Below the pieces are notes generated by a model, which was given only the letters and a program-made list of their open reading frames with translations, was not told the origin of the DNA and ran no database searches. Positions 35,950 through 42,150 of a DNA stretch of 64,000 bases are shown piece by piece. A program made the translations under genes and the position numbers. Position 1 is the stretch's first letter. Each line of letters starts with the position of its first letter. Source of the stretch: Pseudomonas nunensis (lineage in GTDB: Bacteria; Pseudomonadota; Gammaproteobacteria; Pseudomonadales; Pseudomonadaceae). The DNA is taken from positions 3,226,501-3,290,500 of the forward strand of contig NZ_CP101125.1 of the NCBI RefSeq assembly GCF_024296925.1, given 5' to 3'.

Positions 35950-36588
35950 TTACGTTTCTATATAAAACGTGACGTTACATTTTGGACAGGAGACATTTCC
36001 TTTTTTACCAAATGGCACGCGAAGAGATGCTTTACATGAAGGACAGATTATCACCGCTTTTTCAGTAGTCTCGCTGCTCACGTTGTTCCAGCCAACCTTC
36101 CCTGCAGGCTGCTCTTTGATGATCAACTTTCCGGTAGGAAAAGCATTTGGACTAGTCCTTACGGCAGTCCTGTACCAAAGCAGCGCATCTCTATTCGCGG
36201 GCGACGCTTCGTTCAAGATAGTCTCGTCGAACGTTATAATTTGAATAATCCGTTTAACTAACAAATCGAGACCTTGTGTGGGAAGCCATTTACTCCCCAA
36301 ACAGACCCTGCCGGAACTATATACATTAGGGTGAAATATTGGGGTTGTAATCGTCGCTACCGGTTCCTGAAAAGGATAACGGCTTAAAAGCTCTATTTTT
36401 ACTTCTGTTCTTTTCTGTACAAGCTGCGGATATTTTGTGGATGGAGCAGTAGGAAAATTTAGTTCAAGAATAATCGTGTTAATAGGATTGCCTGATTTGC
36501 TCCTAATCGTCACACGTCCCTCTGCGGCTTTAGAAAGTTCTTCAATTTTACGCAGATCCTGGAACACGCGCTCAGCCATAGCATTCAT
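35950..36588 (-). CDS. E2-like ubiquitin-conjugating enzyme with C-terminal zinc ribbon
   Basis: A 212-aa E2 fold protein. The core is close to eukaryotic E2 enzymes: SRYPFQEPVATITTPIFHPN at about 69-88 with the HPN motif at 86-88, the catalytic Cys96 in GRVCLGSKW, then LDLLVKRIIQII, and the C-terminal helix NRDALLWYR. After about residue 150 comes a short linker and a zinc ribbon (Cys182, Cys185, Cys201, Cys204: CPSC...CPKC), which may bind the target or another subunit. It starts 6 bp after the Ubl stop. It is expected to take Ubl from the E1 and pass it to lysines or other nucleophiles; no E3 gene is seen. Confidence 0.92.
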   Translation of the reverse strand: MNAMAERVFQDLRKIEELSKAAEGRVTIRSKSGNPINTIILELNFPTAPSTKYPQLVQKRTEVKIELLSRYPFQEPVATITTPIFHPNVYSSGRVCLGSKWLPTQGLDLLVKRIIQIITFDETILNEASPANRDALLWYRTAVRTSPNAFPTGKLIIKEQPAGKVGWNNVSSETTEKAVIICPSCKASLRVPFGKKGNVSCPKCNVTFYIET

Positions 36589-36594
36589 AACTTA

Positions 36595-36846
36595 CTACCC
36601 CGCGACAAGTACCGGTTGAACCTCAAGAATATCCCCGTTTTTTACACCTGCATCTTGAAGCAACGCATTTGGCGTAAGCGTTTTACCAGTGGTTGTATTA
36701 ACCAAACTGTAGTCTGTATCAATCGGCAGCGACCAGTTATCCACCGACGCTTGTATGATGTCCGCCCCCGTATTACTGCTTTTCAACGCCACTTCAGCCT
36801 TCCTTGTCTGATCGGCCGTTCTAATAATCACGTTGATATCCGACAC
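36595..36846 (-). CDS. Ubiquitin-like protein ending in Gly
   Basis: An 83-aa protein predicted to be a beta-grasp ubiquitin-like modifier: N-terminal strands INVIIRTADQTRKAEVAL, a helix around 28-36, TGKTLTPNALLQDAGVKNGD, and a last strand ILEVQPVLVAG ending exactly at Gly. The LxxxGVKxGDIL pattern resembles ubiquitin and YukD-like proteins. A C-terminal Gly with no extension means it can be adenylated without prior processing. The GTG start at 36846 has GGAG 8 nt upstream, inside the end of the E1 gene; a longer GTG frame from 36891 exists but overlaps E1 further. It lies between E1 and E2 genes. Confidence 0.85.
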   Translation of the reverse strand: MSDINVIIRTADQTRKAEVALKSSNTGADIIQASVDNWSLPIDTDYSLVNTTTGKTLTPNALLQDAGVKNGDILEVQPVLVAG

Positions 36847-36851
36847 TTCAA

Positions 36852-37970
36852 TTACTCCATCTCGATAATAGTTGTCTGTTCGTTTACACACATACGGATG
36901 AATTTACAAGGAAACTGCATTCCGTAAAAATCATGATTTAATTCGTGCAGCGAAAATGAATCCTTGATCACGACCTGCACCGAATCAATTCCACAGCGCA
37001 CACATGTGTTAATTGATGCATCATAACTTGAAGCCCGCTGAAAAATAATATCGAAGTCGTCGATTGACGGACTGCACACGACACACCGAGTTGAAACCAG
37101 CACTGGATCACTGGTAACTACGTAATCATCTGAATCCCCCGCAGGAAAACCCAGACTGCTATGGATTTGCGAACCTCCCTTCAACACTGAAACTCGCCCA
37201 ACCAATAATGCGCAAGCAGGACAACTGCAACTCGATTCAATGCTGCTGAGTGTTGAGCGCCCACTGAATGAATCAATCAATATTCGTTTCGATTCATCAA
37301 GAGCAACGCCTCTGGTCATATCAAGTGCATTTGAGACTGCTAACGCGCCAGTCAGGCTGGATGTTATTATTGTCGTGGGAATCTTCTTCTCGACAAAAGA
37401 GATTTTTTTCAACCACCCGCAAGAGTATCGTGCCTGCATTCGCTCATAAGCACTATTAGGAAGATTACATTCATAGCACGCCACACGCGTTGTTGAGGCA
37501 AAAGGAAAAACTTCGACTTGGCAGAATCGGCTATCTATCCCCGTATTTATAAGATTTGTTTTAGCGATCAAGCAGAGTTGATTGAGCCTAATCCTGGCCT
37601 CAAAATTATCAACGCAACAAATAATGCAACTATATGATGCCGCTCGATCCAATGACATTTCATCCCAAAAATCCCCGAGAAAAAACCCCACATTGATATT
37701 CGGATCAAGCTCTTCTATCCGCGCGGCGGCGACCTCTGCCTTAAAGCTACCAACATCGCCTTCCCTAAAAAGAACGCTTCTCGTCAGATTATGAAGTTCG
37801 ATAGTATCAAAGTCATACAGATCAACATTACCGACCCCGAGCAGAGCCAAGTTTTTTGCAACTTCATTTCCTACGGCGCCACAGCCAACAATCGCAAACG
37901 TTGCAGCCTTCACATCTTCCTGTGAAAACCAATCGATTAAAGAATGACGCTGATAGCGGTCACTGCTCAT
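36852..37970 (-). CDS. E1-like ThiF/MoeB-family adenylating enzyme
   Basis: A 372-aa E1-like activator. The start has the ThiF-family RYQRHS; the ATP loop is VGCGAVGNEVAKNLALLGVG (GxGxxG at 29-34). LYDFDTIELHNLTRSVLF carries the acidic and Arg residues of the adenylation site. Zinc ligands are Cys165/Cys168 (CYEC) and Cys250/Cys253 (CSCPAC). Cys184 (RYSCGW) lies in the crossover loop where E1 enzymes place the thioester Cys, a candidate only. The C-terminal 100 residues hold two more Cys pairs (CVVC, CVRC) and may recruit E2 or Ubl. It has one adenylation domain, not two. Its start overlaps the J-domain gene by 11 bp. Confidence 0.9.
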   Translation of the reverse strand: MSSDRYQRHSLIDWFSQEDVKAATFAIVGCGAVGNEVAKNLALLGVGNVDLYDFDTIELHNLTRSVLFREGDVGSFKAEVAAARIEELDPNINVGFFLGDFWDEMSLDRAASYSCIICCVDNFEARIRLNQLCLIAKTNLINTGIDSRFCQVEVFPFASTTRVACYECNLPNSAYERMQARYSCGWLKKISFVEKKIPTTIITSSLTGALAVSNALDMTRGVALDESKRILIDSFSGRSTLSSIESSCSCPACALLVGRVSVLKGGSQIHSSLGFPAGDSDDYVVTSDPVLVSTRCVVCSPSIDDFDIIFQRASSYDASINTCVRCGIDSVQVVIKDSFSLHELNHDFYGMQFPCKFIRMCVNEQTTIIEME

Positions 37971-38211
37971 GACTCTTCTCCTTTTTTATCTGCTCAATAG
38001 CCTGATTCAATAACTTGATAACTTCCGTAACATAGCTGGACATAAAAGCGTCCGCTCTATCAGGATGATAAAGCTTGATTTTTCTTCGATAAGCCCCCTT
38101 CACCTCATCCAATGTCGCCGTTTCAGAGACACCTAAACGCTCGTACGGATTCTGACATTTAATGCGATCAAGCTGACTCTTATAGCCAGTGTCAATATCA
38201 ACCCACTTCAT
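37960..38211 (-). CDS. Stand-alone J-domain protein
   Basis: An 83-aa protein consisting of little more than a J-domain: NPYERLGVSETATLDEVKGA then YRRKIKLYHPDRADAF, with His49-Pro50-Asp51 as the HPD motif that stimulates DnaK ATPase. No G/F, zinc-finger or substrate domain follows. A short N-terminal tail of 20 residues is unique. Start and stop overlap the neighbouring genes (TAATG upstream, 11 bp downstream), so it is an integral part of the operon. It probably couples Hsp70 to the conjugation system. Confidence 0.9.
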   Translation of the reverse strand: MKWVDIDTGYKSQLDRIKCQNPYERLGVSETATLDEVKGAYRRKIKLYHPDRADAFMSSYVTEVIKLLNQAIEQIKKEKSHEQ

Positions 38212-39041
38212 TAACCGACACTCAGAATCATTGCTTTTTCAGAAACAACTATTTCGAATCCAAAATCAGGATGCTCAATAATCAGTCCTCGAACCTTGAC
38301 TCTCTTTCCACTCAAACCGAGAATTTGGCTTCCGCCAATTTTTTTGACAGCCCCACGAAAAAACACCAATTTAAAACTCTTCACCCACGACTTATCTTCA
38401 AACATAACGGCGTAGTCGTTACCTCGGCTGCTTTCCCTTACCTTATGTACCAGGCCTTCAAATGTAACAACCGAACCCACATACTGGTGATAATTACCTA
38501 ACGTCACAACATCTGGCGTGTAATCTCTTCCTTTGGACGGCGCTCCAAAAACAACCGATATAATATTTATAGAAGGACAGGAAACGCACTGAGCGTTATT
38601 CACCTCTTTTAGGAGCTGAAAGCTTTCAGTGTGATAGTAAACCTTGCAGGCTTGACATTGATACAGACCTAACTTTTGATTAAGCAGGGCACCTGTAAAA
38701 GCATCATGCAAGCCGCTCAAATCAGTGGCAATAGATTTAGTGCCTGCAGCAGGGGCAGCCGAAGCATCTTTAAAACTTATAGCCGGCTTGTTTACAGAAC
38801 GCGCAGCAGGGCGAAATACTTCATTGCTGGGTGGCTTTGGTTGTGGTTGTGGTTGTGGTTGTGGCGGTGGCGGTGGCGGTGGCGGTGCCGGACGAACCGG
38901 CCTTGGTGCAGGAGTAACGGTGGAAGTTCGCACCGGCGCAACACTGGAGCGCCGTTGATTGTCCTTTTTAACTGACAAACGCCACTTGGACACTAACACC
39001 CAAATTAACCATATACCTCCAACTACTATTAACGAGCCCAT
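38211..39041 (-). CDS. Membrane-anchored protein with proline-rich linker, zinc ribbon and OB-like domain
   Basis: A 276-aa first gene of the operon. Residues 3-19 form one transmembrane anchor (LIVVGGIWLIWVLVSKW). A basic stretch and a Pro/Gln linker follow (about 40-75), encoded by hexanucleotide repeats. A zinc ribbon comes next (CQACKVYYHTESFQ, then CVSCPS; CxxC-x20-CxxC). The last 110 residues are beta-rich and look like an OB fold (VGSVVTFEGLVHKV, YAVMFEDKSW, LSGKRVKVRGLIIEHPDFGF). The anchor puts the soluble part in the cytoplasm. ATG 39041 follows GAAGGA; a TTG 18 bp upstream is possible. No function is known to me; nucleic-acid or partner binding at the membrane is plausible. Confidence 0.8.
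   Translation of the reverse strand: MGSLIVVGGIWLIWVLVSKWRLSVKKDNQRRSSVAPVRTSTVTPAPRPVRPAPPPPPPPPQPQPQPQPKPPSNEVFRPAARSVNKPAISFKDASAAPAAGTKSIATDLSGLHDAFTGALLNQKLGLYQCQACKVYYHTESFQLLKEVNNAQCVSCPSINIISVVFGAPSKGRDYTPDVVTLGNYHQYVGSVVTFEGLVHKVRESSRGNDYAVMFEDKSWVKSFKLVFFRGAVKKIGGSQILGLSGKRVKVRGLIIEHPDFGFEIVVSEKAMILSVG
38835..38887. repeat. Hexanucleotide microsatellite inside the proline-rich linker
   Basis: Plus-strand units of TTGTGG repeated about four times, then GGCGGT repeated about four times. They encode alternating Pro-Gln and poly-Pro. As units are 6 bp, slippage would alter linker length without shifting the frame. Confidence 0.8.
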
Positions 39042-39535
39042 CGCATTCCTTCGCTGCAATCAATTCTAAAATAAAAACAACAATAGCTTTTTAGCAGGAT
39101 TTCCAGACACCAGGCCCATCAAATAGACCCCGCGCAACATCCACCGTTTACTTACCAATTTCCCAATCTAACCCATAGGCAAGTATCTGTCTATCCGCTC
39201 AGATTACGAGGGCGGCAGCTTCACCCGGAAGGCGATACATACAACCTATCTTTTGGCGCTACGCTCCTCGCCCCCCTCTCGCGCCAACAGCAAAACTATT
39301 GATGGAATAAAAATTGACGTCCACATAAAAGCTTGAGGTTGCGCCGTTTTATTGACAGCTGACTCTCGGATTTTATTAAACAGTTTCTTGTGCTACCCAA
39401 CCATGATGGGGCAACTTAAGACAAGAGGAAATGCAGGGCCCAGCTTCAGTGAACGACCCTGCACTACACGTTTTTAATATGTCGAATCATCAATTCGAAG
39501 CTTGCTACTTACTCGACAGGGGTTATGACCAGCAT
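39042..39535. other. AT-rich intergenic region upstream of the ubiquitin-like operon
   Basis: This 494-bp region separates the operon from miaE. It contains the operon's promoter region (AT-rich tract at about 39060-39085) and a pair of inverted arms TGCAGGG/CCCTGCA at about 39432-39463. No gene, tRNA or integrase remnant is visible to me. The composition changes back to GC-rich at the miaE end, so the right border of the island is probably here. Confidence 0.55.
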
Positions 39536-40144
39536 TTATGCGGCGGTCGGCACGCCGCTGTGAAAACGGAATTCCACGTCCGGCGACTCAATCAATTCCT
39601 GCTCGGCGGCGCGTACCCGGTCGATGACCTGGGCGATGTCCTTGGCGTCGCCGTACTGGTAGGCCAGTTTCAGGTAACCCTGGAAATGCCGGGCCTCGCT
39701 TTTCAGCAAGCCGAAGTAGAACTTGCCCAATTCTTCATCCAGATGCGGCACCAGCGCCTCGAAACGCTCGCAGCTGCGGGCCTCGATAAACGCGCCGACT
39801 ACCAGGGTATCCACCAGTTTCACCGGTTCGTGGCTGCGCACGACTTTGCGCAGGCCCGAGGCGTAACGCCCGGCGGAGAGCTGGCGCAGTTCGATCTTGC
39901 GCTTTTTCATCAGGCGCATGACCTGCTCGTGGTGCACCAGTTCTTCCCGGGCCAGGCGCGACATCAGGTTGATCAAATCGACGTGGGAGTGATACTTGGC
40001 GATCAGGCTCAACGCCGTGCTGGCGGCCTTGAATTCGCAGTTCTTGTGGTCGATCAGCAAGGTTTCCTGATCGGCCAGCGCGGCCTGGACCCAGCCGTCA
40101 GGAGTGCGGCAGCCGAGGAACTCGTGAATTTCGGGAAGGATCAT
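39536..40144 (-). CDS. miaE: tRNA-(ms2io6A)-hydroxylase MiaE
   Basis: A 202-aa non-haem di-iron monooxygenase that hydroxylates the isopentenyl group of 2-methylthio-N6-isopentenyladenosine at tRNA position 37. Di-iron ligand motifs are seen in EFKAASTAL, REELVHHEQVM, EARSCERFEAL and SEARHFQGYL. Length is normal. ATG 40144 starts the conserved MILPEIHEFLG; upstream GTG at 40153 is in frame. Core chromosomal gene flanking the low-GC island. Confidence 0.94.
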   Translation of the reverse strand: MILPEIHEFLGCRTPDGWVQAALADQETLLIDHKNCEFKAASTALSLIAKYHSHVDLINLMSRLAREELVHHEQVMRLMKKRKIELRQLSAGRYASGLRKVVRSHEPVKLVDTLVVGAFIEARSCERFEALVPHLDEELGKFYFGLLKSEARHFQGYLKLAYQYGDAKDIAQVIDRVRAAEQELIESPDVEFRFHSGVPTAA

Positions 40145-40303
40145 GGGGCTCACGGATAAAAGGTTCAAAACGAAGGGCGCCGATTATACGGGCTTGTCGG
40201 CAGACCACCAGTCGCCGCCATTGATATGCATCAAGTCCCGTGTTGCCGGGCAGCAACTATAGTTGTCCAACGCAGTGTTTTTCATCTTCAGGAGATCCCG
40301 ATC

Positions 40304-41167
40304 ATGCAAGCCATACGCAGCATTCTGGTGGTCATCGAACCCGAACACTCGGAAAGCCTGGCGCTCAAGCGGGCCAAGCTGATCGCGGGCGTGACCCAGG
40401 CCCATCTGCACTTGCTGGTGTGTGATCGCAAGCATGATCACAGCGCGATGCTGGGCGTGCTCAAGGCGGCACTGGTGGAGGACGGCTACAGCGTCACCAC
40501 CGAGCAGGCCTGGAACGAAAGCCTGCACGAAACCATCGTCGATGTGCAGCAAGCCGAAGGCTGCGGGCTGGTGATCAAGCAGCATTTCCCCGACAGCCCG
40601 CTGAAAAAGGCCCTGCTGACCCCGGCGGACTGGAAACTGCTGCGTTACTGCCCAACGCCGGTATTGCTGGTGAAAACCTCGAAACCCTGGACTGGCGGGG
40701 TCATTCTGGCGGCCATCGACGTCGGCAACACCGACGGCGAACACCGCACGCTGCATGCCTGCATCGTCGATCATGGGTACGACATCGCCAGCCTGGCCAA
40801 GGCGCAGTTGCACGTGATCAGTGCGCATCCTTCGCCGATGCTCTCGTCAGCCGACCCGACCTTCCAGCTCAGCGAAACCATCCAGGCGCGCTATCGCGAG
40901 CAGTGCAAGGCGTTCCAGGCCGAATTCGACATCGATGACAACCACCTGCATATCGAGGAAGGCCCGGCGGATGTGTTGATTCCGTTCATGGTGCATAAGC
41001 TGCAGGCGGCGGTGATCGTGATCGGCACGGTGGCGCGGTCCGGGTTGTCCGGGGCGTTGATCGGCAATACGGCGGAAGTGGTGCTGGATGCGGTGGAGAG
41101 CGATGTGCTGGTGCTCAAACCGGATGAGATCATGGATCATCTGGAAGAGGTTGTGACGCGGCATTGA
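40304..41167 (+). CDS. Universal stress protein, tandem-domain (UspE-like)
   Basis: A 287-aa cytoplasmic protein with two Usp domains. The first begins IRSILVVIEPEHSESLALKRA; the second ends VIVIGTVARSGLSGALIGNTAEVVLD with the G-2x-G-9x-G(S/T/N) nucleotide-binding pattern typical of ATP-binding Usp domains. The first domain lacks that loop, as in UspE. ATG 40304 has GGAG 9 nt upstream. Role in stress survival is by family only. Confidence 0.9.
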   Translation: MQAIRSILVVIEPEHSESLALKRAKLIAGVTQAHLHLLVCDRKHDHSAMLGVLKAALVEDGYSVTTEQAWNESLHETIVDVQQAEGCGLVIKQHFPDSPLKKALLTPADWKLLRYCPTPVLLVKTSKPWTGGVILAAIDVGNTDGEHRTLHACIVDHGYDIASLAKAQLHVISAHPSPMLSSADPTFQLSETIQARYREQCKAFQAEFDIDDNHLHIEEGPADVLIPFMVHKLQAAVIVIGTVARSGLSGALIGNTAEVVLDAVESDVLVLKPDEIMDHLEEVVTRH

Positions 41168-41192
41168 GATTTGTAGCGTCTGGTCGGGCGCC

Positions 41193-41267
41193 TTCGCGAG
41201 CAAGCCCGCTCCCACATTGGATCTATGGCGTTCACAAATCCCCTGTGGGAGCGGGCTTGCTCGCGAA
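41193..41267. repeat. REP pair, outward-facing (type A arms)
   Basis: Two type A cores in outward order with about 27 bp between, 4 bp from the stop codon of the DUF1289 gene. The inner sequence resembles that of the pair at 32973. Confidence 0.85.
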
Positions 41268-41271
41268 GCTT

Positions 41272-41742
41272 TTAGGCGCCGAAGGCGTCCTTTAAAAAGC
41301 CCGGAGCGATATATCGCTGGTAATGCGCCTCCGACAGCAGGAAAAACTCCCGATCAATGGCATCGCGCAATTCCGGCAGGTTCCAGTCGCGGAACTCCGG
41401 CATCAGCACCATCCCGTAAGCCTCCAGATTGTTGATGACACGCGCGCCACGGGCGATCAACTGATAGGCCCAGCAATATTCCGACTGATGCGGCACAAAG
41501 CGGATTTTTCGCTGTTCGAGCTGCAAACGCAGGCGCTGGGGGTCGAAAACTTCCAGTTTGCTGGCCATCACCTGGGACAGCAGTTGCTCCAGACGCAACC
41601 ACACCGCGCGTTTTTCTTCCTCGTTGTAACCGTTCCAGTTGATCACTTCGTGGTGGAAACGCTTGCAGCCACGGCACACCAGGTCACCGTAAACGGTGGA
41701 GCAGAGGCCGACGCAGGGGGTCTTGATGGTCTGATTGGGCAT
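41272..41742 (-). CDS. DUF1289 domain protein
   Basis: A 156-aa protein. The N-terminal DUF1289 Cys cluster is TPCVGLCSTVYGDLVCRGCK, likely a metal site, followed by HEVINWNGYNEEEKRAVWLRL, both typical. The C-terminal 90 residues (from about 65) are specific to a pseudomonad subgroup. The start at 41742 fits MPNQTIKTP. Function unknown. Confidence 0.88.
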   Translation of the reverse strand: MPNQTIKTPCVGLCSTVYGDLVCRGCKRFHHEVINWNGYNEEEKRAVWLRLEQLLSQVMASKLEVFDPQRLRLQLEQRKIRFVPHQSEYCWAYQLIARGARVINNLEAYGMVLMPEFRDWNLPELRDAIDREFFLLSEAHYQRYIAPGFLKDAFGA

Positions 41743-41778
41743 AGGTAGGCAAAACACGGGAAAGCAGAACAGGTCGGC

Positions 41779-41800
41779 ATGTTAGCCCTTTGTCTAACAT
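41779..41800. promoter_or_regulatory. Inverted repeat in acnB upstream region
   Basis: ATGTTAG-N8-CTAACAT is a perfect 7-bp inverted repeat, followed by a second small dyad CCCCT-N8-AGGGG at 41807-41824. They lie in the 408-bp gap between the DUF1289 and acnB genes, and could be operators for either promoter. Confidence 0.4.
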
Positions 41801-41890
41801 TGATCACCCCTCAAAGTTCAGGGGCTAACTTACCTTTAATTTTTTTTTGCCGTAGAATCAGCCAGCCTTTTAAGGCGCCAATGTCCGTTA

Positions 41891-42029
41891 GAAGCTGTTT
41901 TCAAAGCGTCACGAGCACAGTCGTTCCTTCAGAGCGGTGTTGGCGAAGGGTTTTTCCAGCGGGGAAAAGCTCTACGCCAACCCTCATCAGCTCCCCGTTC
42001 TGCAGGCGTAAAACTTTGAAAGCAGCTTC
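41891..42029 (+). ncRNA. Foldable leader region upstream of acnB
   Basis: Two 16-nt arms, GAAGCTGTTTTCAAAG (41891-41906) and CTTTGAAAGCAGCTTC (42014-42029), pair at 15 of 16 positions. Inside them GTTGGCG (41939-41945) pairs with CGCCAAC (41975-41981). A transcript starting near 41850-41880 would thus have a long nested stem 120 nt before the acnB start. It could be a structured 5' leader or an independent small RNA; evidence is base pairing only. Confidence 0.4.
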
Positions 42030-42150
42030 TGTAAGGAATTGTCGGTAATTCTGGCTAAGTGGCCCACAACGCCACGCAGCGCATGAGTACGGCAATTTCG
42101 GGATGAGCGTCCCGGACACCCATTTGGGACCACTGATGAGGGTAATAACT

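Noticed and set aside
35378..39041. Type II CBASS operon (E1-E2 fusion Cap2 and JAB Cap3)
   Set aside because: No cyclic-nucleotide synthase (CD-NTase) or effector gene is present, E1 and E2 are separate, and a dedicated Ubl gene is present.
35337..39429. 9-bp direct repeat ACAAGAGGA at 35337-35345 and 39421-39429 as target-site duplication of the island
   Set aside because: A 9-bp match between flanks of this size is expected by chance about half the time; there is no transposase or integrase.
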